This document shows, piece by piece, positions 24,518 to 32,442 of a stretch of DNA of 64,000 bases. Below the pieces are notes generated by a model. That model saw only the letters and a program-made list of their open reading frames with translations. It did not search any database and had not been told where the DNA came from. The first letter of the stretch is position 1. Each line of letters opens with the position of its first letter. A program made the position numbers and the translations under genes. Location of the stretch: contig NZ_JHZF01000011.1 in NCBI RefSeq assembly GCF_000688295.1, positions 1-64,000 of the forward strand, written 5' to 3'. The DNA comes from Pseudooceanicola nanhaiensis DSM 18065. GTDB lineage: Bacteria > Pseudomonadota > Alphaproteobacteria > Rhodobacterales > Rhodobacteraceae.

Positions 24518-25294
24518 TCATTCCTCCCTTGCCGGTTGCGTTTCCGCCGGCAGGTCCGTCAGACCGCCGAGGATTTGCAGGTAGGCGACCAGGGCATCCA
24601 TCTCGGTGACCCGGTCGCGGCGTCCGTCGAAGAAGCGGACGTTCGTCTCGTCCCCGAAGCGCTCGACCAGGCCGTCGGCGCCATCGGTCTCGGGCATCGC
24701 CTGGCCTCGTGCGTCGGCCGAGGCATTCTCGATCTGCTCATCCGTGTAGGGCACCCCGACCGCGCGCAGCGCGGCCAGCCGGTCCGGCAGGTTCTCGGTG
24801 TCGAGCTCCGCGTTCAGCAGGAAGGCGTATTGCGGCATCACGGACTCCGGCACCACGGCGCGCGGATCGATCAGGTGCTGGACCTGCCAGTCGTCGGAGT
24901 ATTTCTCGCCCACGCGGGCCAGATCGGGCCCCGTCCGCTTCGAACCCCAGAGCATGGGGTGATCATACTTCGACTCGACGGCCAGCGAGTAGGGACCGTA
25001 GCGGTCGACCTCGTCCTGGAGCGTGCGGATCATCTGGCTGTGGCAGGCATAGCAGCCTTCGCGGATGTAGATGTCGCGTCCGGCCTGCTCCAGCGGCGTG
25101 TAGAGACGCATGTCGGGCGCTTCTTCGACCGTCTCGTCGATGGTGAAGAGGGGCGCGATCTCGACGAAGCCGCCGACCCCCGCCGCAAGGATGATGCCGA
25201 TGGTCAGGGCCATCGAGTGCCGCTCGGCCCGGTAGTGTGTCCGGGCCTGGAATTCGAAGAGGCGCGCGAAGGGGGAAACGAGTTTTCGCAGCAT
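24518..25294 (-). CDS. ccoO: cbb3-type cytochrome c oxidase subunit II
   Basis: The product is 258 residues with one N-terminal membrane anchor (about 29-50) and one heme c site, CYACH at 81-85. SKRTGPDLARVGEKYSDDW and PESVMPQY are conserved parts of CcoO, the second containing the methionine ligand region. It passes electrons from CcoP to CcoN. It follows ccoN by four bases. Confidence 0.95.
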   Translation of the reverse strand: MLRKLVSPFARLFEFQARTHYRAERHSMALTIGIILAAGVGGFVEIAPLFTIDETVEEAPDMRLYTPLEQAGRDIYIREGCYACHSQMIRTLQDEVDRYGPYSLAVESKYDHPMLWGSKRTGPDLARVGEKYSDDWQVQHLIDPRAVVPESVMPQYAFLLNAELDTENLPDRLAALRAVGVPYTDEQIENASADARGQAMPETDGADGLVERFGDETNVRFFDGRRDRVTEMDALVAYLQILGGLTDLPAETQPAREE

Positions 25295-25298
25295 CGGT

Positions 25299-26951
25299 CT
25301 ACTCCGCGGCCGGCACGGCGGGTTCCGTGGCTTCGGATGAGGTCGGATAATCCCTCTCGGGGCGCTTCTCTGGCGCGTGCCGGATGGTCATGACGACGTT
25401 GAAGAGGGCGAGCACCGCGCCGGTCAGGAACAGTGCCCCTCCGACGGCCCGGGCGACGTAATAGGGATGCATCGCGACGAGCGTGTCGGTGAAGGAGTAG
25501 GCGAGCGTCCCGCTCTCGGTATACGTGCGCCACATCAGCCCCTGGGTGATGCCGCTATTCCACATCGCGAAGACGTAGATCACGGTCCCCGACAGGGCGA
25601 GCCAGAAGTGCCACTCGACCAATTTCCAGGAATACATCGTCTCGCGCTGCCAGAGCAGGGGCACCACCGCGTAGATCGACCCGAAGGAAATCAGCGCGAC
25701 CCAGCCCATGGCTCCGGCGTGGACGTGTCCGACGGTCCAGTCGGTGTAGTGCGAAAGGGAGTTGACGGCCCGCACGGCCATGAACGAGCCCTCGAAGGTG
25801 GAGAGCCCGTAGAAGACGGCGGCCACCATCATGAACCGCAGCGTCGCGTCGTCCCGCACCTTGTGCCAAGCGCCGTTCAGGGTCATCAGCGCGTTGCCCG
25901 CGCTGGCCCAGCTGGGCACCAGCAGCATGACCGAGAAGGTCATCCCGAGCGTCTGAACCCATTGGGGCAGGGCGGTGTAGTGCAGGTGGTGCGAGCCGGC
26001 CCAGATGTAGAAGAACGTGATCCCCCAGAACGACAGGATCGACAGCCGGTAGGAATAGATCGGCCGCTCCGCCCGCTTCGGCAGGAAGTAGTAGAGCATG
26101 CCGAGGAAGCCGGCGGTCAGGAAGAAGGCCACCGCGTTGTGGCCATACCACCACTGTGTCATTGCATCCTGCACGCCGGAGAAAGCCGAGTAGCTCTTGG
26201 CCCCGGTCAGGCTGGCCGGAACGGCGAGGTTGTTGACGATGTGGAGCACGGCCACCACGAGGATGAAGGCAAGGTAATACCAGTTTGCCACGTAGATGTG
26301 CGGCTCGTTCCGGCGGGCGAGCGTGCGGATGTAGAGGACGAAATAGACCACCCAGACGATGACCAGCCAGATGTCGGCATACCATTCCGGCTCGGCGTAT
26401 TCCTTCGACTGGGTGACCCCCATCAGATAGCCGCTGGCCGCGATGATGCAGAACAAATTGAAGCCGAGCAGGACGAACCAGGGTGAGACATGCCCGGCAA
26501 GCCGCGCGCGGCTGGTGCGCTGCATGACGTGGAACGACGTGGCGATCAGGGCGTTGCCGCCGAAGCCGAAGATGACGCCCGACGTATGGACGGGTCGGAT
26601 GCGCCCGAAGCTCGACCAAGCGGCGTCGAACCGCAGGTCCGGCCAAGCCAGTTGGGCCGCGACCCAGACACCCATGCCCATGCCGACGACGGCCCATCCC
26701 AGAGCCAGGATCAGCCCGACCTTGGTTGGATCGTCGTAGTAGCTGACCGCGCGATCTTCCCGCGGTTCCGGGTCATAAATCGACCCGAGCGTGAGGAGGA
26801 AGACGGCTCCTGCGAAGAGAACGACAATCCATCCGTGTATCCCGAGAGGATCGGCGCGGCCGGCAGCGGCCATGGCCAGTCCGCTGAGTAGGGTGAGAAC
26901 ACTGATGATCAGGGCAAGCTGGCGTTCGGCACCGGTCAGACGCTGCATCAT
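25299..26951 (-). CDS. ccoN: cbb3-type cytochrome c oxidase subunit I
   Basis: The product is 550 residues with about 14 membrane helices. It has RPVHTSGVIFGFGGNAL (low-spin heme ligand region), WWYGHNAVAFFLTAGFLG and SHHLHYTALPQW (copper and catalytic tyrosine region) and VGHVHAGAMGW (high-spin heme region). It reduces oxygen to water with high affinity and pumps protons. The first 70 residues add two helices, which some cbb3 subunits have. The start overlaps ccoS by four bases. ccoG, ccoH and ccoI, needed for assembly, are not in the window, so they are probably elsewhere in the genome with another cco copy. Confidence 0.95.
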   Translation of the reverse strand: MMQRLTGAERQLALIISVLTLLSGLAMAAAGRADPLGIHGWIVVLFAGAVFLLTLGSIYDPEPREDRAVSYYDDPTKVGLILALGWAVVGMGMGVWVAAQLAWPDLRFDAAWSSFGRIRPVHTSGVIFGFGGNALIATSFHVMQRTSRARLAGHVSPWFVLLGFNLFCIIAASGYLMGVTQSKEYAEPEWYADIWLVIVWVVYFVLYIRTLARRNEPHIYVANWYYLAFILVVAVLHIVNNLAVPASLTGAKSYSAFSGVQDAMTQWWYGHNAVAFFLTAGFLGMLYYFLPKRAERPIYSYRLSILSFWGITFFYIWAGSHHLHYTALPQWVQTLGMTFSVMLLVPSWASAGNALMTLNGAWHKVRDDATLRFMMVAAVFYGLSTFEGSFMAVRAVNSLSHYTDWTVGHVHAGAMGWVALISFGSIYAVVPLLWQRETMYSWKLVEWHFWLALSGTVIYVFAMWNSGITQGLMWRTYTESGTLAYSFTDTLVAMHPYYVARAVGGALFLTGAVLALFNVVMTIRHAPEKRPERDYPTSSEATEPAVPAAE

Positions 26952-27136
26952 GTCGTCCGTTCTCCTCTTCGTTCCGACTGTCTGTAATCCAGGGGGCGAT
27001 CATCGGCTTGGAGGATTCGCCGGGCATCGCCTTCGGGGTCGTCATATTGGCCCGAACGGACTGTCCAGAAAAACGTAAGAAGTCCGACGCACCCCATCGC
27101 CAGGGTCAATGGGATGAGCAGCATCAGGATTTCCAT
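26948..27136 (-). CDS. ccoS: cbb3 oxidase assembly protein CcoS
   Basis: The product is 62 residues. One membrane helix (residues 4-24) is followed by FFWTVRSGQYDDPEGDARRI, the CcoS hallmark. CcoS is needed to insert heme and copper into CcoN. It is usually the last gene of ccoGHIS, but here it stands alone in front of ccoN, overlapping it by four bases and the nitronate monooxygenase gene by 13. Confidence 0.9.
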   Translation of the reverse strand: MEILMLLIPLTLAMGCVGLLTFFWTVRSGQYDDPEGDARRILQADDRPLDYRQSERRGERTT

Positions 27137-28170
27137 GCAATGCTCCTTCTCGATTGGATGCTTTCAGGTTGGGCGCTCAACGCTTCGATGGCCCCGATGC
27201 AGAACTGTTGCAGCCGATCGCCCGCGTCGCCGATCTCGCTGATCGTGCCAACCCCCATGCCAGCGTAGAGAGGCATCCGCTCGAGTTCGCCGGTGGTAGT
27301 TCGCAGTGGAGAGTCCGTGCTTTGCAGAAGGCGTGGGATACCCTCATCGTGCGCGATGATCTCGTGACGTATGCCGCTGGGATCGTGACCAATGAGTGTG
27401 GGGCCGAGTGCTTTGGTCACACTGTTATTTAGGACCCGAACAGCTGCGCCCGCGGGCCAATTCAGGACGAAGGCGTCCGTGAGGACGGTGTCCTCTGCGC
27501 TGGCATCGATCAAGCGCTGCTTGTGATAGTCGTGGGCAAAAGCCTCGTGCGTCGCGAGGAAGGCGGTCCCGCACTGGATACCGCAAGCGCCCAATTCGAG
27601 TGCCTCTGCAAATTGCGTGCCGGTGGTTATGCCTCCGGACAGCACCACGGGCAGCTCGGTCTTTCCGATCAACGCCGCGCCGAGAGTGAAGGTGCCGGTT
27701 CGGCCATGCACATGACCGCCAGCCTCGACGCCTTGGGCGATCAGGATATCGGCCCCGGCGGCTTCGGCATCGCGTGCGCACTCCAGCGTCCCGACCTGGT
27801 GCAGCACCGTGCAACCTGCCCGCTTGGCACGGGCAACTGCTTCGGGGACCACGTCCCAGAAGAAAGAGAAAATGGTTACGCCAAGCTCCAGACAGGTTTC
27901 CATTTGGGCGGTGAGAAGATCGCGATCGGTCGCAGCGGGGATCAGATTGACGGCGAACGGGCGGTCGCTTCCGCTACGGTAGGCAGCAACCTCCGATGCG
28001 ATCAGCTGTGGTGGCTCCCGCACCATGCCAAGTGTAGGAAACCCGCCGGCACGAGCGACAGCTATGGCCAGTTCGCTTCGAGCGACACCTCCCATGCCGG
28101 CAAGGAGGATGGGAATTTCACATCCCAGCATGTCGCAGACGACGGTGTGCAGGCGCGAAACGTCACTCAT
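27124..28170 (-). CDS. Nitronate monooxygenase (2-nitropropane dioxygenase family)
   Basis: The product is 348 residues with the TIM-barrel FMN pattern of the family: PILLAGMGGVARSELAIAVA at the start, AQGVEAGGHVHGRTG and PVVLSGGITTGTQFAEALEL in the middle, and the catalytic His in the AGGH segment. These enzymes oxidise nitronates such as propionate-3-nitronate, releasing nitrite. It is first gene of the cbb3 operon, with a 13-base overlap with ccoS. This placement ties a nitro-compound detoxifier to a respiratory oxidase and to the NsrR context. Confidence 0.88.
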   Translation of the reverse strand: MSDVSRLHTVVCDMLGCEIPILLAGMGGVARSELAIAVARAGGFPTLGMVREPPQLIASEVAAYRSGSDRPFAVNLIPAATDRDLLTAQMETCLELGVTIFSFFWDVVPEAVARAKRAGCTVLHQVGTLECARDAEAAGADILIAQGVEAGGHVHGRTGTFTLGAALIGKTELPVVLSGGITTGTQFAEALELGACGIQCGTAFLATHEAFAHDYHKQRLIDASAEDTVLTDAFVLNWPAGAAVRVLNNSVTKALGPTLIGHDPSGIRHEIIAHDEGIPRLLQSTDSPLRTTTGELERMPLYAGMGVGTISEIGDAGDRLQQFCIGAIEALSAQPESIQSRRSIAWKS

Positions 28171-28405
28171 CTCGAGATCCTCGTCATTCGTCGCTCACGA
28201 AAATTCCACAGCGACAATATGGACTCGGCGCCAGCCTTTTGCTGAGCAGCGTAACAAGTCGACACCGGCGACACGACTGCACCCATAACGTTGTCCGTTT
28301 CGTTGCAGTTATTCGCCGATCTCCACATAAGTCCTCCAGATGTTCGTCCTGTCGACCAATGACTTTTGGGGTGTGTGGCGATGACTCAATTGGTCTTGGT
28401 CGGCT

Positions 28406-28855
28406 TCAGGATAGGTCGGGAACGCCAGACTCACGAGCGTCCTGAACCGCCATGTTCAACGACCGTGCGATCCTTTCAGCCCGTTCGGTCACATGCTTTG
28501 CTCCAGCCGGCGAGCATACCTCCCCGGCTGTTTCTCGGAACAGGTCCAACCAGCGATCAAAGTGTGCCCAGATGACCGGTAGTCCCACATGCTTCTGCAC
28601 CGGCGCACCATGATATTTGCCGGTCATCAGGGCGACAGAGGACCAGAAGGCCGTCATCCGATCCAGGTGAGGGCCCCAGTTTGAGATGCGATCGGCGAAG
28701 ATGGGTCCAAGGTCCGGGTCCATACGCACCTTTGCGTAGAAGGCATGAACGAGGTCTCGAAGAACAACTTCGTCGAGCCCGGTTTCAGCCTGGATTTGGG
28801 CTGTGACGGCAGGGCGCATCGACGGAACATTGGCGGACATCTCGTGTGCGTTCAT
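28406..28855 (-). CDS. Group III truncated hemoglobin
   Basis: The product is 149 residues from ATG 28855; an in-frame upstream start at 28924 would cross the operator and is less likely. The sequence has the group III pattern: LVHAFYAKVRMDPDLGPIFA, then WGPHLDRMTAFWSSVALMTG and YHGAPVQKHVGLP with HFDRWLDLF, the proximal His lying in the last segments. Such globins bind oxygen and nitric oxide and protect against nitrosative stress. A palindromic NsrR-like site is in its promoter. Confidence 0.88.
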   Translation of the reverse strand: MNAHEMSANVPSMRPAVTAQIQAETGLDEVVLRDLVHAFYAKVRMDPDLGPIFADRISNWGPHLDRMTAFWSSVALMTGKYHGAPVQKHVGLPVIWAHFDRWLDLFRETAGEVCSPAGAKHVTERAERIARSLNMAVQDARESGVPDLS

Positions 28856-28898
28856 CTCTTGGCCTCGCGTGTCGTTGCCAACAAGGGGTATGCCCTGT

Positions 28899-28921
28899 AA
28901 TAGGTATTGTAAATACCAATT
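28899..28921. promoter_or_regulatory. Candidate NsrR operator before the globin gene
   Basis: AATAGGTATT and AATACCAATT are ten-base arms (one mismatch) around three bases, with a perfect core GGTATT-GTA-AATACC at 28903-28917. The left arm is identical to a site before nsrR. NsrR sites in other bacteria are inverted repeats of similar length. Confidence 0.6.
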
Positions 28922-28990
28922 CAAGCGGGGCAGGGGACGAAAGCTCTCAGGCGCAGGCCCATGCTGTCAGGTGCAACGATAGGTGCCATA

Positions 28991-29275
28991 ATGATAAGTA
29001 GTGTTACCGTTTCGGAAGAAGGCTTTGTCGTGGATGCTGCGCTTGTCGGTCGTGCATTCAGGCTTTCGTCCGATGATGTTCGCGAGGAGATGCGGAAGGG
29101 ACAGATCACGGTCAGGTCGGAGACTGGGATAGGTCGGGACGAGGGGCGCTGGAGACTGACTTTTGTTCGCGACCGACGAGCACTGCGATTGATCGTCAAT
29201 CGAGATGGGGACGTGCTGTCGCAGGGGACCTTTCCGGTCGGTTCGAACCGACCACCATCCCGTCCTGCCCCTTAG
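28991..29275 (+). CDS. DUF6522-family protein
   Basis: The product is about 94 residues from ATG 28991 (ATG 28961 is possible). GFVVDAALVGRAFRLSSDDV, then MRKGQITVRSETGIGRDEGR and FVRDRRALRLIVNRDGDVLS match the small DUF6522 family seen beside nitric-oxide and denitrification genes in Rhodobacterales. The normal family end is near TFPV; the last ten residues here come from DNA containing a perfect palindrome. It is divergent from the globin gene. Confidence 0.7.
   Translation: MISSVTVSEEGFVVDAALVGRAFRLSSDDVREEMRKGQITVRSETGIGRDEGRWRLTFVRDRRALRLIVNRDGDVLSQGTFPVGSNRPPSRPAP
29236..29253. repeat. Perfect 18-bp palindrome
   Basis: GGTCGGTTCGAACCGACC has no spacer, so it is a protein-binding palindrome rather than a hairpin. 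It lies in the last codons of the DUF6522 gene. It may be an operator for the kinase gene at 29.4 kb or a junction site. Confidence 0.5.
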
Positions 29276-29384
29276 AAATGGTCGCTTGCAGTTGTTGCGA
29301 AGAAGCTTCTTGGGGATCGGCGCGATCCGCACGTGCCTTTCGTGAGACCCTAAGCAGCTTCTCACTTGGCCTGCCGACCCTTTC

Positions 29385-30803
29385 ATGATCAGAATCCGTT
29401 CTAACTATGCGCCGGGGGTAAAGATGGGGGATGTTGAGGGGCGGGGCGGCTGCGCGGGGCAGGGCGAACTCTACCGGCTCGCCTGCTTGGCTGCGGAAAT
29501 TGGCGTCTGGGACTGGGAGCTTTCTTCGGGGACAATTTCCCTGTGCCCCCTTGCGCGAAAGGTCCTGGGCTTGCCGTCCGAAGGGCCGATTTGCCTCGCC
29601 GATATCCGGGCCCTGACCCATCCCGACGACGCGGTAGAGATGCGCGCTGCGCTTGACCGCGCTCTCGATCCGGAGATCCGATCCCGCGAAAGCTATGTCT
29701 ACCGGATCAGGCGCGGCGATAGCGGCGATATACGTTGGCTGAGGGCCAATGGAGTTGCGACTTTCGGAATAGTTGAGGGCCGGACTCAAGCAGTCCACTA
29801 CAGCGGCTCGATCGAAGATATCACGGAGCGGGAGCACATGCGACGCGCCCTGGTTGAAAGCGAAGCTCGTCTTCGAGTCGCGCTCGATGCGGCACGGATG
29901 GCGGTATGGGAGCTCGATATCGAAAGTGACACGGTGGCACCGTCCGCGGAACTGAACAGGCTCTACCGCTTCCCCGAGGATGCGAGACCCTCCGCCAATG
30001 ACTTCCGGCGCAGATACGCGCAAGGAGAGGCAGAACGACTGGCGCAGGCGGGCGCGGAGGCCCGCAGGCGTGGGGAGACGCAGATACAGACAGCTGTGCG
30101 CCACGTATTTCCAGACGGAACGGAACGCACGTTCATGCTTCGGGCGGCATTGGCACCGGCAGATTGCACAGGGCGTGAACGGGCTATCGGGGTCGTCTTC
30201 GATATCACCGATCAAGCAAGGCAGGAGGAGCGGGTCGAGACGTTGACCCATGAGTTGCGTCATCGCCTGAAGAACATGGCGACTTTGGTGGCTGCGATTG
30301 CTGCCCAAACGTGGCCTCGAGACGACCGATACGAAGGTTTCCTGGGGAGGGTTCGAGCGCTGGCAGCAGCGACCGATCTGATGTTCGGCAACGAGACCCG
30401 TTCTGCCACAGTGCAAGAACTGCTCGAAAGTGTGCTAATGCCCTTCCGCGCAGCGCACGAGGCGATCGATATTCATGGTCCACAACTGCCGGTGCCGGAG
30501 CCTGCGATCTCAGGACTCGCAATGGCTTTCCATGAACTCGCCACTAACGCGGTAAAGCATGGCGCACTCTCCGTCCCGGATGGCAGGGTCGCCGTGAACT
30601 GGCACCATCGCCCGGATGATGGAGCACTTTGTCTCCGCTGGACAGAACGCGGCGGCCCGCCGGTTTCTTCACCTGACCAAGAAGGCTTCGGCACTCAGTT
30701 ACTTCGGCGAGGTGCCCTACCGCCTCCCAACGAGGTCAAATTGCTATTTGAGCCCGGCGGGCTGGTCGCTTGCATCTGCATTAGGTCTGAGCGGCCAGTG
30801 TAA
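29385..30803 (+). CDS. PAS-containing HWE-type sensor histidine kinase
   Basis: The product is up to 472 residues; ATG 29424 is a second possible start with a G-rich site upstream. Two PAS-like domains (about 30-150 and 155-275) precede a HisKA_2/HWE phosphoacceptor (THELRHRLKNMATLVAAIAA, around residues 288-307). The ATP domain has FHELATNAVKHGALS. It has no membrane span, so it senses a soluble or internal cue such as light, oxygen or redox. No response regulator gene is beside it. It may act with the single-PAS protein in the same island. Confidence 0.85.
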   Translation: MIRIRSNYAPGVKMGDVEGRGGCAGQGELYRLACLAAEIGVWDWELSSGTISLCPLARKVLGLPSEGPICLADIRALTHPDDAVEMRAALDRALDPEIRSRESYVYRIRRGDSGDIRWLRANGVATFGIVEGRTQAVHYSGSIEDITEREHMRRALVESEARLRVALDAARMAVWELDIESDTVAPSAELNRLYRFPEDARPSANDFRRRYAQGEAERLAQAGAEARRRGETQIQTAVRHVFPDGTERTFMLRAALAPADCTGRERAIGVVFDITDQARQEERVETLTHELRHRLKNMATLVAAIAAQTWPRDDRYEGFLGRVRALAAATDLMFGNETRSATVQELLESVLMPFRAAHEAIDIHGPQLPVPEPAISGLAMAFHELATNAVKHGALSVPDGRVAVNWHHRPDDGALCLRWTERGGPPVSSPDQEGFGTQLLRRGALPPPNEVKLLFEPGGLVACICIRSERPV

Positions 30804-30833
30804 GAGACTTGCGCTCGTTTGGACGAGCATACA

Positions 30834-31227
30834 GTCGGCGTCGTCAGCGGCATGTCCGGGGCGATCATGATCCTGCCGCGTGATGGGCTGATGGATCACG
30901 AAGGCGAGCCGGTGAAAGACGACCGCGCGTATTACATCGGGGAGAACAGCTTCTACGTCCCGAAGGATCAGAACGGCAACTACAAGCGGTTCGATGACGT
31001 GGGCGAGAGTGACCCGGACACGCTCGAACTGATGAACGGGCTGATCCCGAGACTCGTCGTGTTCAACGGCAAGGCCGGTTCCCTGACCGGCGACAGCAGA
31101 GCGAGAAGGTGCCATTTGAGCACAGCCAGGCCAATCGTGACACCCGACCGCACCTGATCGGCGGCAACGGCGACCTCGTCTGGGAGGCCGGCAAGTTCAG
31201 CAACCCGCCGGAACGCGACCTCGACAT
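30834..31227 (+). pseudogene. nirK: Copper nitrite reductase, internal fragment
   Basis: The frame VSGMSGAIMILPRDGLMDHE, then RAYYIGENSFYVPKDQNGNY and [19 protein letters not shown] is the middle of NirK. After a frame change near 31100, [20 protein letters not shown] and [11 protein letters not shown] continue the same protein. The N-terminal cupredoxin half and the C-terminus are missing, and there are internal deletions. NirK reduces nitrite to nitric oxide. This copy is dead, which shows the island once carried denitrification. Confidence 0.85.
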
Positions 31228-31521
31228 AACCGGGCCCGTAATTCACGCCGGTCAGGTAAATCGCGTCGGCCCAGTCGTGGCTTCCCTTGGATTGGCCCAC
31301 CCATGCGATCCCAGCCGAGAAGTAGCTGTTTGGGGGACGGCAAAGACGAGGACTTCCGCGACACGCAGGACGAGAAGGCCAACGAAGGTCAGATGGATCG
31401 TCCGGGTCGATCCGCTATTCGGATCAGGGGTAAGCCGTCCGAGTTGATATAGGACGCCATGGTGAAGAAGCCCGGTGGCGCTGACCAGAGCGACACCGAA
31501 GACAATCGCGAGGAAGGTCAT
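31228..31521 (-). pseudogene. Ion-channel (two-helix potassium channel type) gene, truncated
   Basis: From 31521 the frame begins MTFLAIVFGVALVSATGLLH and contains two hydrophobic segments. After a frameshift near 31335 it continues as [20 protein letters not shown], like the pore loop of small potassium-channel-like proteins (usually Y..T..GYGD). It ends where nirK debris begins, so the second pore helix is lost. The selectivity motif is non-canonical. I treat it as broken. Confidence 0.55.
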
Positions 31522-31533
31522 TTCGACAGTGGG

Positions 31534-31920
31534 TCAGGCAGCGTCGACGGCGGCGATCAGCAGATCGCGGACTGACCCGGCCACGGAATGAAGCGCCTCG
31601 TTTTCGATTGACGCCATTGAAGCCATCGGGTCGATGGCACTGACCTCGGTCCCCTCCGCGGTCTCGCGCAGGATGACATTGCACGGAAGCATCGCCCCCA
31701 CGCGTGGCTCCAGGCCTATCGCTTCGTAGGCCATTTTCGGATTGCAGGCTCCGAGGATGCGGTAACCTGCCATGTCGGCGTCAATTTTCTTCTTCATCGT
31801 CGCCTGCACGTCGATCTCCGTCAGAATGCCGAAACCGGCATCTGCGAGGGCGGCCCGCACGCGTTCATCTGCCTGATCAATCGTCACGCCGTGCAGAAGT
31901 CGGTCATGGGTGTAGCTCAT
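31534..31920 (-). CDS. DUF302-family protein
   Basis: The product is 128 residues from ATG 31920, with AAGGAGAG upstream. HGVTIDQADERVRAALADAG, then IDADMAGYRILGACNPKMAY and LPCNVILRETAEGTEVSAID fit DUF302, a small alpha-beta fold with a conserved Cys-Asn-Pro and a Pro-Cys. It has no signal peptide here. DUF302 genes often lie beside sulfur-oxidation, rhodanese and metal-stress genes, as here, but the chemistry is unknown. It is next to the TIGR01244 gene on the same strand. Confidence 0.82.
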   Translation of the reverse strand: MSYTHDRLLHGVTIDQADERVRAALADAGFGILTEIDVQATMKKKIDADMAGYRILGACNPKMAYEAIGLEPRVGAMLPCNVILRETAEGTEVSAIDPMASMASIENEALHSVAGSVRDLLIAAVDAA

Positions 31921-31982
31921 GTTTGCTCTCCTTGTGGGTGCGGTGTGCCCCGTCCGTTTGTCTCGATGCGCTTCGGCCCGAA

Positions 31983-32435
31983 TCAGAGCCCGGCCTTCCG
32001 GTCGGCATATGCTTTGACGAACGTGCCGATCTCATCCTCCGAAAGGTCGAAGCCTCGGTCTCGGCCCTCGGCCAGTGCGGTAGCGCCGTCCCAGCCGTTC
32101 TCGGCGGCGATCGCCATGAGCGCCATCGCGCCAGCCCGCTTGCCGGAGGCGCAATGCAGGAACACCGGCTGTGGCAGGTCGTCCAAGGAACGGCGGAAGT
32201 TGTCCACGTGGTCGTCATCCAGCTCGGTGGCGGTCACAGGATGGTGCAGGTAGTTGAGGCCGGCCTTTTCCGCCACGCGGCGCTCGTCGGGGATAGACAG
32301 GCCACCGTTCTCACCAGCGGCGCGAAAATTGACCACGCTCATCATGCCGGCCGAGGCCGCCTGGCGCAGCGCCGCTTCGTCTGGCGTAAACAGGGCGACA
32401 ATGTGATTGCTGTCGATAGTAACGATCTGGGTCAT
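31983..32435 (-). CDS. TIGR01244-family phosphatase-like protein
   Basis: The product is 150 residues from ATG 32435. HCASGKRAG (Cys95 to Arg100) is a CX5R phosphatase or sulfurtransferase loop, and VNFRAAGENGG and PVTATELDDDHVDNF are family markers. In many bacteria this domain is linked to a persulfide dioxygenase-like MBL domain (Blh). Here the MBL-rhodanese gene is seven bases upstream in the same operon. It probably handles sulfane sulfur or a related thiol chemistry. Confidence 0.82.
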   Translation of the reverse strand: MTQIVTIDSNHIVALFTPDEAALRQAASAGMMSVVNFRAAGENGGLSIPDERRVAEKAGLNYLHHPVTATELDDDHVDNFRRSLDDLPQPVFLHCASGKRAGAMALMAIAAENGWDGATALAEGRDRGFDLSEDEIGTFVKAYADRKAGL

Positions 32436-32442
32436 GGTGTCC

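Noticed and set aside
27137..28405. FNR/Anr box before the cbb3 operon
   Set aside because: No TTGAT-N4-ATCAA sequence or close variant was found in the leader of the nitronate monooxygenase gene.
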